Assembly: GCF_900161835.1 (NCBI RefSeq)
Contig: NZ_LT897836.1
Location: 1,116,001 to 1,180,000 of the forward strand
Length of the DNA: 64,000 nt
Direction: 5' to 3'
Origin: Sodalis endosymbiont of Henestaris halophilus
GTDB taxonomy: Bacteria > Pseudomonadota > Gammaproteobacteria > Enterobacterales > Enterobacteriaceae
In this document: positions 24,310 through 37,124 of the stretch, piece after piece
Layout of the letters: each line of letters begins with the position of its first letter
Numbering within the stretch: position 1 is the stretch's first letter
Notes under the pieces: generated by a model
Told to the model about the DNA's origin: nothing
What the model saw: only the letters and a program-made list of their open reading frames with translations
Database searches by the model: none
Program-made: the position numbers and the translations under genes

Positions 24310-24537
24310 AAAGATCAAAAAACACACTAAATGACGTAAAAGTACCAGTGTTAAAAAAACCTTATCGTTGCGTTAAATACGCTTTCCTTGAAACTACTCG
24401 TCAAGTAGATATTATGAATAATTGCAAACCTTAAAGTTATCTGTTATTTTAGTATTTACATTATAGCTGCTTCCTGTTTATCTTAGATTAGGGATGGCTA
24501 GTGCGTGTTACTAGTTTATTAGTAAGGAAAATAAAAC

Positions 24538-24993
24538 ATGCAAGAAAGGAAAAATAGCAAGACATCTTCATTGAGTATTCTCGCTATAGCAGGAGTTGAA
24601 CCATATCAGCAGAAGCCTAGTGAAGAATACATGAATGCAGCGCAGATTCTGCATTTCAAGCGCATACTTGATACATGGCGTAATCAACTCAGAGATGAAG
24701 TTGGGCGTACCGTATTACATATGCAGGACGAGGCCGCTAACTTCCCTGATCTGGTAGATCGGGCAGCACAGGAAGAAGAGTTTGGCCTTGAGTTGCGTAA
24801 CCGTGACCGTGAACGTAAGCTCATAAAAAAAATTGAGAAAACTCTCAAGAAAGTAGAAGATAATACTTTTGGATTCTGCGAATCATGTGGGGTAGAGATA
24901 GGTATTCGGCGCTTGGAAGCGCGTCCAACTGCCGATTTGTGTATAGATTGCAAAACCCTTGCTGAGATTCGCGAAAAGCAAATGACGGGATAA
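24538..24993 (+). CDS. dksA: RNA polymerase-binding transcription factor DksA
   Basis: Binds the secondary channel of RNA polymerase and works with ppGpp in the stringent response, including rRNA promoter control. It has 151 residues, as in E. coli. The coiled-coil hairpin with its tip motif D-x-x-D-x-A is present as DLVDRA (about residues 71-76). The zinc finger is complete: CESC and, 18 residues on, CIDC. The start follows AAGGAAA. The gluQ gene that follows dksA in E. coli is gone. Sequence identity with the enteric protein is very high over the C-terminal half. Confidence 0.98.
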   Translation: MQERKNSKTSSLSILAIAGVEPYQQKPSEEYMNAAQILHFKRILDTWRNQLRDEVGRTVLHMQDEAANFPDLVDRAAQEEEFGLELRNRDRERKLIKKIEKTLKKVEDNTFGFCESCGVEIGIRRLEARPTADLCIDCKTLAEIREKQMTG

Positions 24994-25774
24994 TTACGTA
25001 CAAACACCAGAGGATCATTGCTGTATCTATTACTGGAAATCATGATATCGCATGTTAACCACACAATTACCACCATTCTCACTATAATGCCAATTTTGCC
25101 ACTATGATATGAGATAGTTTACCTCGTATTCATCTGGAATGCTTTATTTAGGTTCTCTATCATTCTCTCTCTGTAGATATTTTGCAGGCACTTTTTTGTA
25201 GTGGTTACTGTGCGTACGCATTATGTTGTATATCGCCTCCCCCGTTAGCGTATTATCCGGGGGATATCAATATTCTTTTACGCTTACTTAACCATTATGA
25301 CTGAAAGTGAGATGGGATGGTTGTTACTACAGTCTTCTATCTAGAAGGTGCTAGCAGCTGTTGTTGTGCCGGGGTGTAGCTCAAAAACCACACTAAAGTA
25401 TTACTATTTAAGATAGTACTGGCGACAAGCATAGATGGGAAGAGTTTATCTTCCGTATTTAGTGCACAATTTTGATTCCATCGCGACAACAGAGCGCTAA
25501 TTAGGTTATTCAAAACTTGAATATATCAATATTCATCATTTAGTTGATGTGGTTTGCGGCACGAATGCAACATCAAAACAAAATTTCTCGTCGGTCGCTT
25601 CACGCTACAATAGCGTGCTATGCGCATTTAATTTATGTTAAACTGAGCATGAGATTATGCTGATTGCTTAACATCGCACTGTTTTACCCTCCTGATTCTC
25701 AAGCTTAGTCTAATTAGCTATTATTAGCCGCGGCTTTACGTTGTAACTATTATTTATTAATATTGAGGTGCACT
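24994..25774. other. 0.8 kb spacer at the gluQ position
   Basis: E. coli has gluQ (glutamyl-Q tRNA(Asp) synthetase) between dksA and pcnB. The gap is close to that gene's length, but I find no open frame or motif of it. The last 20 nt hold the pcnB ribosome-binding site. Confidence 0.6.
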
Positions 25775-25777
25775 ATT
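25765..25777 (+). promoter_or_regulatory. pcnB: Shine-Dalgarno and AUU start codon of pcnB
   Basis: GAGGTG (25765-25770) is followed by ATT at 25775-25777, which starts the peptide [11 protein letters not shown], collinear with the E. coli PcnB N terminus. E. coli pcnB is reported to start at AUU, which limits its expression. No ATG exists in frame near this point; the only alternative is TTG at 25763, which overlaps the Shine-Dalgarno itself and would leave no ribosome-binding site. Confidence 0.75.
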
Positions 25778-27178
25778 TTTACCAGGGTAGTTAATTTCTG
25801 CCGCAAGGCGCTTAATCATGAAAGCGTTGAAGCGACATCAAAAGATAGAAGTCCTTTGACGATTATACCGCGCACCCAGCACGCCATTTCTCATAAAGAA
25901 ATTAGTGAAAATGCTTTAAAAGTGCTTCATCGCTTGAACAGAGCGGGATACGAAGCTTATTTAGTCGGCGGCAGTGTTCGCGATTTGCTGCTAGGTAAAA
26001 AGCCCAAGGACTTTGACATTACGACCAGTGCCACTCCAGAAAATATGCGTAAACTGTTTCGCAACTGTCGACTTGTTGGCCGGCGTTTTCGTTTGGCTCA
26101 TGTCATGTTTGGATCCGAAATTATAGAAGTCGCGACGTTCCGTGGTTATCATGAGGTGCTCAAGTCAGATAACGGCGCGATGAGCGCTGCCTTTACCGGA
26201 CACAACGGAATGTTGCTGCGCGACAATATTTTTGGCTCCATAGAAGAAGACGCTCATCGCCGCGATTTCTCAGTGAACAGCTTGTATTACAGCGTGGCAG
26301 ACTTTACTCTGCGCGATTATACTGGTGGACTAAAAGATTTACACGCGGGCATCATTCGCCTGATTGGAGATCCGGAAACCCGTTACCGGGAAGATCCGGT
26401 ACGGATGTTGCGCGCGGTACGCTTTGCTGCCAAACTGGGCATGACTATCAGTCGCGAAACTGCTGAACCCATCCCCCGATTATCCGCGCTATTGAACGAT
26501 GTTCCCCCGCCGCGGTTATTTGAAGAAGCACTGAAGCTGCTACAGGCTGGACATGGTGAAACTACTTACCGACTGTTGTGCGAAAACCAGCTATTTCAAC
26601 CACTGTTTCCGTTGATAAGCCGTAACTTTACCAAGCATGGTGACAGCCATATGGAACAGATGGTGATACGTGTGCTTGCTAGCACGGATCAGCGTTTGTG
26701 CAAAGATATGCGAATTAATCCGGCCTTCCTTTTCGCCGCAATGCTATGGTACCCTCTGTTAGAACATACGCAAAAAATAGCCCATGAAAGTGAGCTGCCT
26801 TATTTTGATGCTTTTTCTCTGGCGATAAACGATGTTCTCGACGAACACTGCCGTACATTGGCAATTCCCAAACGTTTAACCGCCCTGATGCGAGATATGT
26901 GGCATCTTCAGCTTAGACTATCACGTCGTCAGGGCAAGCGAGCACATAAGTTGATGGAACATCCTAAATTTCGCGCTGCCTATGATTTGCTTACGTTGCG
27001 TGCTGCAGTCGAAAACAATGCCGACCTGCAGAGGCTTAGCCTCTGGTGGGAGGAGTTTCAGGCTGCCGCGCCACCGCAGCAAAAACATATGCTTACTAGG
27101 CTCTGCAATGAGGTGTCTGCCCACAGCACCCATGTGCGTCGTTCGAGCCAACGAGCACATAATCGGGGAAACGCTTGA
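25775..27178 (+). CDS. pcnB: Poly(A) polymerase I
   Basis: Adds 3' poly(A) tails that mark RNAs for decay. It has 467 residues from the AUU start (465 in E. coli). The nucleotidyltransferase head has [24 protein letters not shown] with the DFD metal-binding aspartates, then [11 protein letters not shown] and [12 protein letters not shown], the neck segment [18 protein letters not shown], and a basic C-terminal tail. A second, higher-copy start at TTG 25763 is possible but less likely. It overlaps folK by one base at TGATG, as expected for translational coupling. Keeping the weak AUU start suggests low PcnB dosage is still under selection. Confidence 0.96.
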   Translation: MFTRVVNFCRKALNHESVEATSKDRSPLTIIPRTQHAISHKEISENALKVLHRLNRAGYEAYLVGGSVRDLLLGKKPKDFDITTSATPENMRKLFRNCRLVGRRFRLAHVMFGSEIIEVATFRGYHEVLKSDNGAMSAAFTGHNGMLLRDNIFGSIEEDAHRRDFSVNSLYYSVADFTLRDYTGGLKDLHAGIIRLIGDPETRYREDPVRMLRAVRFAAKLGMTISRETAEPIPRLSALLNDVPPPRLFEEALKLLQAGHGETTYRLLCENQLFQPLFPLISRNFTKHGDSHMEQMVIRVLASTDQRLCKDMRINPAFLFAAMLWYPLLEHTQKIAHESELPYFDAFSLAINDVLDEHCRTLAIPKRLTALMRDMWHLQLRLSRRQGKRAHKLMEHPKFRAAYDLLTLRAAVENNADLQRLSLWWEEFQAAAPPQQKHMLTRLCNEVSAHSTHVRRSSQRAHNRGNA

Positions 27179-27684
27179 TGGAGCGCGTTTGGATGGCTCT
27201 AGGTAGCAATTTATCTGCACCACTGCAGCAGGTAAACACAGCTCTTGAGGCTCTTAAGAGCCTACCATATACCAGATTTATCGCTTGTTCATCCTACTAC
27301 CGCAGTTACCCACTAGGTCCGAAAGATCAACCAGATTTTCTGAACGCCGTGGTTGCACTGGATACCACCCTTGATCCGGAAACGCTGCTAGATTACATTC
27401 AAAAAATAGAATTGCGTCAAGGGCGTATCCGCAAGGAGCATCGTTTTGGAGCCCGTACGCTAGATTTGGATATTTTGCTTTTCGCCGATCGAATTATTTC
27501 TACGGCACGTTTAACAGTTCCGCATTACGATATGCACAACCGAGAATTCACACTGTATCCTCTTGCTGAGCTAGCACCAAACCTGGTGTTGCCAGACGGC
27601 ATCGCGCTGGCCAAACATTTGCGTCAAGTGCCACTAAACGGCCTTGTTTATTGGGATGAAGAACACCGCTACTACAAAAAGTGA
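27178..27684 (+). CDS. folK: Hydroxymethyldihydropterin pyrophosphokinase
   Basis: Transfers pyrophosphate from ATP to 6-hydroxymethyl-7,8-dihydropterin in folate synthesis. It has 168 residues (159 in E. coli), with about nine extra residues at the C terminus. Signature segments are present: ALGSNL (about 7-12), SSYYRS, DQPDFLNAVVAL and the HPPK signature GRIRKEHRFGARTLDLDILLF with the metal-binding LDLD. The start ATG shares its A with the pcnB stop. In E. coli panB and panC follow; both are unrecognisable here, so pantothenate synthesis from this locus is lost while folate synthesis is kept. Confidence 0.96.
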   Translation: MERVWMALGSNLSAPLQQVNTALEALKSLPYTRFIACSSYYRSYPLGPKDQPDFLNAVVALDTTLDPETLLDYIQKIELRQGRIRKEHRFGARTLDLDILLFADRIISTARLTVPHYDMHNREFTLYPLAELAPNLVLPDGIALAKHLRQVPLNGLVYWDEEHRYYKK

Positions 27685-30600
27685 ATGCTTACTTATCTAT
27701 CCACAGCGGATGCGGTGACGTGCGGCCCCGTATCTGCGCCCACTTTTTGCCTGTGATCAATCTCACATACTATTCATACAGTACAGATTTGGTAAAATAC
27801 TTACATATTAAGTGCGATAAATGCTATGTTCCTGGTAAATACTTACAAAGTAGCTTACTAAGCTATCAAGAGTGATCTACCCCAGCAGTACAGAAGTTTA
27901 TACTCCTAATTAATATTATCACCTATCACGTCACGTTTGCTCTACTGTTCCCTTGAACAAGGGAATCAAAAAAATGTTTCTTTATTGGTGATATTTCTTA
28001 GTCGTAACTATACAACGATTAATAATCGAAGTTTGAGATTACTCGGAGCTGAGTGTAGTATACCGGCAAAGTATTCTCTTACCTTGCTGACGGCTTGTTA
28101 GCTTTTTATATGCCACCGTTAGCAGTCTTAACCGTTTTCAAGCGGACACACAACTTGCAGACATCTCGTCATAAACTCAAAAGCGTTTTAAATATATTTG
28201 GCGGTTATAAATTCAATTTTAATTTATTTATCGCAATCTTGCCGATGAGATGACAAGATATCGCCAAGATGCTAAGAGCATATATAGGTCCTAACGCTAT
28301 AAAACAAGGTGTAACCCATACATTACCATGTAAATTATCGGTATTAAGATTACTAGTAATGCCATATACTCCTTAACAAAAAACTTTATATACGGACGTG
28401 AATATGCGGTAGCTAGTAGCAATATATAAGAAATATAAACCAACCAAGTCATTGCACTATGACTCTATTTTTGTAAAAAACTGTTTAATCTTATGCACCT
28501 TAATGTGATCTTTTGGTGAAAAACTTTCAGTAATTAGCGACTATCCGTTAACTAGTGTGTAACATAAACTTACAACACCAAATTTATTGACGTATTAATA
28601 TCGTGGAACACGATGTTAATGATCTAGCCGCAATTTATGCAACGGCTATTTCAACATTGCGTGCTGGCGCGCGTTATACTGGGGATCTTGGTTGCAAACT
28701 GATCTCAAACTGGATATGTAAATGGCAAGCGATGACAAAAACCCACAGTTATTGACTAGTCAATAACCAGCACCGCGGTCATATTATTTATTAACTATTT
28801 AAATATAAAGCCAAGTTCATCAATAATACACAATTAAATCTCATTTAATAAATGGTGAAAATTGAATTCATGTAACGCAATATGTTATAAAGTAAGCTGT
28901 ACCTGGTACAGTATGACAACCATTTTGATCTCCATGCAAAAGACTCTTTCCCTTTTTGCTTAGGACCTTCTTTTAACGCCTAGAGATCTTAGAGTATAAA
29001 TCAATTGATATTTGTAACGTCGATAACAGTTAATTTTTCTATACTGACACTATCTTGTCTAACGTAATTATAGCATTATATCGATTAATGGCAGAGCTGC
29101 ATCTGTGTCACTTGCGTAGATATAGCGCTGATTATATGCATTTATTAGATGTGTAAATGCCGGATAATAAGGAGGTATTTTAATATTGCCCACGAACATG
29201 GCTGTTTAAGTGCATCTGCTCCATCTATGCTAGATAAACGTTCAACCAGGTAGATATAAACGCCATAATGATTGCTCATCACAAAACACCATAAGCATAA
29301 GTTAGCCAGCGTCACTTGAAATATGTCCCAAAAAAAATCTATAGCAAATACCAATAGTCACATAAATCAACCGGAGTTGAGCTGCGATACATCACGCAAG
29401 AATAAAGAGGCGTCAAATAAAATACTCCTATTAATCTTATAAGATAAGCAACATAATCATGACTGTTGTATAGATAATGCTAGTATCGTTGATACTTTTG
29501 GCAAATATATATATTTAGCAAACCTGCTAACGAATACAGCATAGCCGTTAATATCAACAGCACCATCATTTATATTACCCAAGCAGGTACTTAAAACGGC
29601 ATAAGGAATACTTATACCACAAATTAACAAAATACCGATGCAAATCATATCTATTACTTAGCCGCCAATCATAGCTCTAGCTATGAACAACACGTGGGTA
29701 AGGACCAGCGTGAGCTTTTATGAGCAGCATGTTGATATGCCGACATGGTAGCACTGTGCTATTTCTTTGAGATAAGAGGTGGTTAAAATAAACTTGTTGC
29801 CGCTTGGTTGTTCAGTTCTCAAAGAAAACTCAAACATATAGTAATGCCGTTCGACATGGCGGCCGTGCGATAGGTTTGGCTCTGCGCATTAAACACGCGG
29901 ACTATCATGAAATAGCATTTCATGCTGTCTGAAAGCATCAAGGAACGCTCTGTGCGCTTTTTTTTCCAAAAAAAAGTCTAGAAAAATCTGGCTAGGGGTG
30001 CAAATACTTTTCTATCCGCATTTGTGTATCCTGTTTGCACTTTAAGTCCTGGTAGGAAGGCTTAATACATAATCATTTTAATAGGTTAAAGCGGATTAAA
30101 ATTAAACACCTGTGACACCAACCTGAAATAATGCTTCACATTAAAGATGTTTTTATAAATTTCGTAGAAAATAATTGCACTTTAAGTCTCTTTGATTAAC
30201 TAGTACACTGATAATACAGGTGTAATTTACTTTCCTCCTACTATTATGACTAAGCATAGTATAGAAATTGCTAGTATTTGAAATTTAAATAGATGTACTT
30301 CAAGTTCTTAGGTTTCTTGTGTAGGTCTTGATCAACTGCTGAAAATTCTAATGCATATGTAATTTATAATAAATTTATTTGATTTAAATTGTGTTCAGAA
30401 CTAATTTAGATACTGATTTATCACTTATAATAACCAATCGCATTAAGAAAATGATAGAGTATTAATCATAATAAAATATGTTGATGATTATCATCAATAA
30501 CCCAATAATAATTTAAATATTTATGCAATGTACGATTAATATCGCTACATTAAACATGCTGTTATTTTAAATAGTTACGTCAGCAACGGTTACATAAAAA

Positions 30601-33360
30601 ATGATTGACAATCACGAGCAAGAGGTTTATTAATAAATAATATATTATATTTGTTACTTATAGTACGTGCACAGCTTACTATTGAGTACACTTCATCCCA
30701 TAACATTGCTAATACTGTAAATAATATTACTATGATTAAGCAAGTATACAACCTTGGATACTTGACTATCATGGTCTATTTCTAAAATATGAATAAATAT
30801 TATTTCATGGTTGATGAAATGATCTGTACGCCAAGCTGTTCAGAAATATAAAAATCATCGTTATTTGCTGTGTGCGATGGACAGCATTATGATCCATCGA
30901 TGGTTACACAGTTATAACGTTACGATAATTAATTATATTAAGGTAATTTAAATCCATAAGCATTATGCTTATTCAAATGATTTCTACTATAAGTTGAAAG
31001 TTTATTGTGGTTACTACAGGCAGTAACTACATGATACTTGTAATCTAAATCCATATTAAGATGTCTATATGTAATATAGACGATCTACACACAGTTTTAA
31101 ACTGCACAACGCTTATCGCTGATAAGCGTATCTAACCATTAACTAAGCCGACATTAGCAGGATAGGCGATGTTTCTTGAAGAATTTTATTTGCGATATCT
31201 ATCATATTTTATGATATAAGAAATTCATTATCAAGATAATAGTTGCCTTTTAGTATAAAGATCATGAAATAAGAGCATCAGTCTATATTTTTTGTGTTGT
31301 TAAACATAGTGTTATATAGGTGTTACTAACAGTAGTTGTTTGCGCTATTTTCATTTATGCATCTTATTTTGATATAATCTTTATATAACTTATAATTCTA
31401 TTAATTAATGTCTATTAAAGTTATTAATTTTATTAAATGTGACTATTATTATTAATAAATAGTTAACATAATGAATATTAACTTAATATCTAACTTTTTA
31501 ATAACATCATCTATAAATTTATTATAATAAAGTACACTATAATTATACTATTTAATTAGTAAAGTAAAATACTGTTATCTTACTTACTAGAAGATAAACA
31601 TAATAAATTAAGCATATACAAATACTAATTAGAGAAGCATATTTAACAGAGAAGATTACAATTTTATTGATCATTATAAGTTAAATAATGTTATTAACGC
31701 AATTGTAATTAATTATCATGTAAATTTTACAATAGTAAGCTATACTTTGAATTAATATTCAATATTTAAATAAATTTAAATAAACATTTAAATATTTAGT
31801 TAAATAACTAAAATCTATACATGAATTATAATTTTGTGTTAATACACTACTAATGTATATAATTTACTTATAGTAAATAATTGCTTATTGATAAAAATAT
31901 ACTTTTTGTTTTAATATGATTTTGCTTAAAATATATACTAAAACAACCCGTAAGTTTATTGATAAATGTCAGATTTTATCAAACAAAACAAGTTGTATTG
32001 GATCCACATTCATGCTGTTCTAACTAAACCTTCATAAATTATTAATTTCCTAGTATACTCACTTACCAGAGTATACTTAGCTGTAGCATAGATTAATCTA
32101 TTCGCTTACACTAGACGATTGTACCGTATTTCAAAAAAAAGTTTAAACCAGCAGCATAAATTTAATAAATCTTTGATACATTATATAATAATGTATTAAT
32201 AATAAATGAAACTAAACGCCGCTTATGATAGAAAATAACATTTGTAAATACAAAATCTATTATTAGTAATCGCCTAAAAAATGTTTTAACTCGCTTATAT
32301 AAGCTGATAGCTAGATCATGCTAGCTATCGTCATTTTCAAGCACACCCAATGTAGCAGTCTATAAAATCCTAAAAGGAGATGATAATCATTTAGGCCAAA
32401 TAGCTTCGCTGATTTCGCGAAGCGATATCATGCCATAAACCACGATCCTGCCAGGACTATTACTAGTCAGTTAGCAACTGATATCACTAATATTTCTTTA
32501 TGCTGCTATCGCGCGGCAACCAACTATCAGTGAGACTAATAAATATAAGTATTAATGAAGTGCTGTCCTAAGGTGCTAGGAAGCATACCGCAAAGACACA
32601 AGATAACCTTAAAAACTTATGCTTTAGTAATTTAAAGGTATTTCACGAGTGCTGGTACTATAAAATAAATAAATTAAACGTAATAGTGTTTAGTTTATCA
32701 GATATATAGCTACCTTCCTCCTGCTATTTAAATGCCAGCTTTAATTATGTAGTTAAGCTATTTATAAACTATTCGTAAGCTATTTTATCATTTATTTAAA
32801 GTAATAAAAAATAACTCAGTAAATAAAGTGAAAAAATTTGCAGCGAGTCAGTGTTTTTGCTAATGGGTTAGTCTCCACGCGGAGGATACCTCAGCAAATG
32901 CTTACGTGAAAAAAAACAGCATGGGCTGATTATCTATTTTAGATGACTGTGGCATAATTTTCTATGTCACTAAAATAAGAATTTACTTATCTATTGTTAT
33001 CGAACTGCTAATTTTGAATTTGCTTTGTTATGGCGGAAATGCTGTGCTAGAACAAACAGGTCGTATGGCGCCACTTATAAGTTATATATCGCTGAACTAT
33101 TGTATAATGTAATCATATTACTGTTATGTCAAAATGACAGCATCACTTGATCATAGCGATGAAGTCAGGGGACCATGACGGCAAAATATTCTATCAAATA
33201 TAGGACGTTAATATTTTAAGTAGCTACAAAGCAAACGGGTCAAAGTGCGCTTGATCACAACATCCTTGTACCTATAAGAGAGACAGTATAAGTGTATTAC
33301 ACTGTGCTATTAGATTATTTGTAAATAAACACGAATTTGTGCGCCATGTTTCCCGTTTAT
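27685..33360. other. 5.7 kb very A+T-rich spacer at a synteny break
   Basis: Separates the mrcB-folK block from the der block. The left part should hold panB, panC and panD; none is visible. From about 30.1 to 32.4 kb the base composition becomes extreme (for example 8 G or C in 31441-31500). A slightly G+C-richer piece at 29792-29932 stays open for 46 codons but matches nothing I know. A palindrome lies at 27948-27965 and a poly-T/poly-A pair near 29960-29980. No gene is supported. Confidence 0.7.
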
Positions 33361-34821
33361 TTATTTTTTCTTAATATGGCTTATTAAGTGGTTACACTTA
33401 CGTTGCTGAGTGTGCGTTATAGAACGACACCGACCGACAAATGGGTTAATAGCCTCGTGAAACTGAATACGGATAGGCGTGCCCATAATTTTTAACGAAC
33501 GTCGGAAATAGTTTATCAGATAGCGTTTATAACTATCCGGTAAAGCTTTAACCTGTGTACCATGAATTATCACAATCGGCGGATTGTAACCGCCAGCATG
33601 AGCATATTTAGGTTTTACGCGCCGGCCGCGTACTAGCGGCGGTTGATGTTCATCCACTGCCATGCGCATAATTCGAGTCAACAATGTCGTGCTCACCCTT
33701 TTTGTGGCACATTGGTAAGCTTCATTTATTGATTCAAACAGACTGTTAATACCATAGCCGTTCATTGCAGATATATAATTAACTCTAGCAAAATTTATAA
33801 AATCAAGACGATGGTTCAATACCTCTTTCACTTCGGATTGCATATCCTTGGACAAACCATCCCATTTATTAAACACGATTACCAACGCTCGTCCGTTGTT
33901 AACGATAAAATTCAGCAGCGATAAATCCTGATCGGAAATACCTTCGAGAGCATCAATGACCAGCAGTACCACATTGGCATTTTCAATGGCCTGAAGCGTT
34001 TTTATGATAGAGAACTTTTCTATTTTTTCTGCAGTCATACTAGACTTACGTACACCGGCAGTATCGATCAATATATATTCTCGCTCATCACGCACCATCG
34101 GAATGTAAATGCTGTCGCGAGTGGTGCCAGGCATGTTATACACCACTACTCGATATTCGCCGAGAATGCGGTTAATTAGCGTGGATTTACCCACGTTAGG
34201 GCGGCCGACTATAGCTAGCTTTATCGGCAGTGAGTGAGGTTCAAAATGCTTTTCTTCCTGCGTTAACACCTCTTTTTTATCGTCTGGCAAGGATTCTAAT
34301 GTGTCTTCATGATTAATCAGCAAGCCATTGCTCAAAAATTGTAGCAAAATATTTTTCAGTAAATTGCTGATGCCGTGCCCGTGCAAAGCTGCTATAGGTA
34401 CAATATCGCTCATACCCAAAGCATAAAAATCTCCTACTGCACTATCTACATCTATTCCATCGATTTTATTAACGACAATTACTGTGGTTTTTTGGCGTCT
34501 CCGCAGATAGATTGCGATATCTTTATCGGCTGCCATCAGTCCTGCACGTCCGTCCACTATGAACAGCACGATGTCAGCCTCTTCAATCGCCATCATGGAT
34601 TGTTTGGCTATATGGACCTCAACTCCTTCTTCCATACCGTTAATACCGCCAGTATCGATAACGATAAATTTATGGCCTTCCCATTCAGCACGGCCATATT
34701 TTCGGTCACGCGTTAGTCCCGGAATATCTGCCATAAGCGCATCACGGATGCACGTCAGGCGATTAAATAAAGTAGATTTTCCTACATTCTGGCGACCGAT
34801 TAGCGCAACGACAGGTGTCAT
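33361..34821 (-). CDS. der: Der (EngA), tandem-GTPase ribosome assembly factor
   Basis: Essential GTPase for 50S subunit maturation. It has 486 residues (490 in E. coli). G domain 1: [12 protein letters not shown] (about 9-20), DTGG, NKID. G domain 2: [12 protein letters not shown] (about 207-218), DTAGV, NKWD. A C-terminal KH-like domain with [11 protein letters not shown] and FVGRCRS-like basic residues follows. All nucleotide-binding motifs are intact. In E. coli it is the last gene after hisS-yfgM-bamB; the last two are missing here, leaving 1.0 kb of decayed DNA upstream. AAGAG precedes the ATG. Confidence 0.98.
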   Translation of the reverse strand: MTPVVALIGRQNVGKSTLFNRLTCIRDALMADIPGLTRDRKYGRAEWEGHKFIVIDTGGINGMEEGVEVHIAKQSMMAIEEADIVLFIVDGRAGLMAADKDIAIYLRRRQKTTVIVVNKIDGIDVDSAVGDFYALGMSDIVPIAALHGHGISNLLKNILLQFLSNGLLINHEDTLESLPDDKKEVLTQEEKHFEPHSLPIKLAIVGRPNVGKSTLINRILGEYRVVVYNMPGTTRDSIYIPMVRDEREYILIDTAGVRKSSMTAEKIEKFSIIKTLQAIENANVVLLVIDALEGISDQDLSLLNFIVNNGRALVIVFNKWDGLSKDMQSEVKEVLNHRLDFINFARVNYISAMNGYGINSLFESINEAYQCATKRVSTTLLTRIMRMAVDEHQPPLVRGRRVKPKYAHAGGYNPPIVIIHGTQVKALPDSYKRYLINYFRRSLKIMGTPIRIQFHEAINPFVGRCRSITHTQQRKCNHLISHIKKK

Positions 34822-35830
34822 TTTTCAATCTCTTGAAATAAAGAACAAATAATATAGTAAGAGGTTTAATTATTTAAAATATACGTCTCTTGAAAACATC
34901 AGGAGCCGTTGCGGAAAGCATTTATCTAACTACCGTTACTAGATAATAGCATCCTTGCGGGTTATGACGCATATCTTGTCATTTTTTCTAAATAAAAAGT
35001 TCATTGCCTTCAAAAATAAAGATTGACATTAAATATAAAGATATCTACTTTATGCAGAATTAAAGATTAGTTGTCATCTATATTTATGCGAAAACAGGTA
35101 GTTGTCAGAATATTTTATAACGTTCATTGTTATAAAATATTCTAATTATGTCAAATCACAGTACAAAACGTTTTTTTCTGGCATTAGGTACGTTCCCGGC
35201 CTACTAAATTATCTGCTATCATATAGTGATCGTTTTGATCTATTAAGTGATCTACTACCATCCAGAATAAGATTGCTAACAGAGCCAACTTACCAAGTTG
35301 TATATTACTGCGCCAGTAGGCACAAATTTAACGTTTGACTGTTGTTATACTTCAAGAAGTATAACAACGCTATTCATTACAGTAGGTGTTGTTTGCACAT
35401 CGTTAATATAAGAAATTTTAGTTGCATCACACGGTAGTGTGATTTAGTTGTTGCCAAATTAGTTATCCCTTAATTGATTATAATTTCGCTTAATATAGTC
35501 ATTATCACTATCCACTATGACGGTTGCCAAAATGACGGCTGGGGGAGTGTAAAATATGCTAATGGGTAGATTAAAAAGATTTATCGATCAAATTCTCTAA
35601 CTGCTATTGCAGCATTATTCATTCCATTACTGATGGAATGAAATTCATGGTGTAAATTCGACAGCGCGGCGTAACCGATAATATTTCTTATAACTATAAG
35701 TTTCTTATGATTACCTGCATATCACTCGCCGTAAGTATCTTTTGTCAGCGTTTTTTATTATCTTATCAATAAAGAAAAAAACGCAGCTCTTCATACTGTT
35801 AGTTATCAGTTTTGTAGACACATGCTATAA
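34822..35830. other. 1.0 kb spacer at the yfgM-bamB position
   Basis: E. coli has yfgM and bamB between hisS and der, about 1.8 kb. Neither is detectable. The most notable object is a 13-bp perfect palindromic hairpin at 35341-35368. Loss of bamB implies a simplified outer-membrane protein assembly machine. Confidence 0.6.
35341..35368. repeat. Perfect 13-bp inverted repeat
   Basis: 35341-35353 pairs completely with 35356-35368 across a 2-nt centre. No T-tract follows. It lies in the former yfgM-bamB interval; function unknown. Confidence 0.45.
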
Positions 35831-37105
35831 TCAACATAAAATCGATACCAGCCGTGCGGGAACATCACTCTGTGCCAACGTTTCCTGGTTACCAGTCACC
35901 AAATCTTTTACTACAACCTTATGCTGTGCTGCCTCACTTTCTCCTAAAACCAACGCAACGCGAGCACCATGCTTATTAGCGCGGCCAAACTGCTTTTTGC
36001 AGCTACCACCGTTGTAATTAGTCATCAACCGTAGGGCTGGTAACGCGTCGCGTAACTGCTCAGCCAGTTGCATAGCAGCTGGCTGTAAGTTATTTCTCGC
36101 CACCACTAGGTAAACATCAACGTGTGGTAATGCGGCAAAGTGTGGGTTAACCGCCTGTACCAGAAGCACCAGTCGCTCTAGCCCTATGGCGACGCCAACA
36201 GCAGGGGTAGCTCGCCCCCCCAACTGTTCCACCAGGTTATCGTAACGACCGCCACCACAAACGGTACCTTGCGAACCAAGACGAGTAGTAACCCACTCAA
36301 AAACAGTTCGGTTATAGTAATCTAGTCCGCGCACTAGACGCGGATTAACCGTATATGGAATGCCAACCATATCTAAAAGTGCACATAGATCGGAAAAGTG
36401 AGTGCAGGAATCTTCGTCAAGATAATCGATCATAACCGGGGCATCATTGAGCAGCATCTGGATGTCAGGTTTTTTGGTATCAAGCAGACGCATGGGATTA
36501 GTGTACATACGGCGGCGACAATCCTCGTCCAGAAGGTCTTCGTATCGGCCTAAAAATGCCACTAGTGCATCACGATACCGAGCGCGAGCTGCAACTGAAC
36601 CTATGGAATTGAGTACCAGTGATACGTGTTGGCTAACGCCTAGCGCTCGCCACCAGCGAGCGGTAAGAAGAATAAGCTCGGCATCGACGTCCGGCCCCTG
36701 TTGGCCAAACACCTCGGCGCCTATTTGGTGGAATTGACGGTAACGTCCTTTTTGCGGACGCTCATAGCGAAACATGGGACCCATATACCAAAACCGTTGT
36801 TTTTGGTTGTATAGTAAACCGTGTTCAATTCCTGCGCGTACACAACCTGCAGTGCCTTCTGGCCGCAGGGTTAAGCTATCACCGTTACGATCAATAAAAC
36901 TATACATCTCTTTTTCTATTACATCTGTAACTTTACCTATAGCCCGCTGGAACAACGGGGTTTGCTCGACGATGGGTAAACGAATCTCTCTATAGCCGTA
37001 GCTGGCTAGCACGCTTTTCATCGTCTCCTCAACACGTTGCCAACATGCCGTTTCATTCGGCAAATAGTCGTTCATACCGCAAATGGCCTGGATGTTTTTT
37101 GCCAT
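35831..37105 (-). CDS. hisS: Histidyl-tRNA synthetase
   Basis: Class II synthetase that charges tRNA(His). It has 424 residues, identical in length to E. coli HisS. Motif 1 region [15 protein letters not shown], motif 2 [17 protein letters not shown], the HisA segment [15 protein letters not shown] and motif 3 [10 protein letters not shown] are all present, followed by the C-terminal anticodon-binding domain. It starts [16 protein letters not shown]. It follows ispG by 19 bp on the same strand, as in the enteric rodZ-ispG-hisS operon. Confidence 0.98.
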   Translation of the reverse strand: MAKNIQAICGMNDYLPNETACWQRVEETMKSVLASYGYREIRLPIVEQTPLFQRAIGKVTDVIEKEMYSFIDRNGDSLTLRPEGTAGCVRAGIEHGLLYNQKQRFWYMGPMFRYERPQKGRYRQFHQIGAEVFGQQGPDVDAELILLTARWWRALGVSQHVSLVLNSIGSVAARARYRDALVAFLGRYEDLLDEDCRRRMYTNPMRLLDTKKPDIQMLLNDAPVMIDYLDEDSCTHFSDLCALLDMVGIPYTVNPRLVRGLDYYNRTVFEWVTTRLGSQGTVCGGGRYDNLVEQLGGRATPAVGVAIGLERLVLLVQAVNPHFAALPHVDVYLVVARNNLQPAAMQLAEQLRDALPALRLMTNYNGGSCKKQFGRANKHGARVALVLGESEAAQHKVVVKDLVTGNQETLAQSDVPARLVSILC

Positions 37106-37124
37106 ATCAAAATCTTTACCCGTG

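Noticed and set aside
30035-30188. 14-nt direct repeat TTGCACTTTAAGTC (30035-30048 and 30175-30188)
   Set aside because: Repeats of this length are expected by chance in a 64-kb A+T-rich window; no transposon context.
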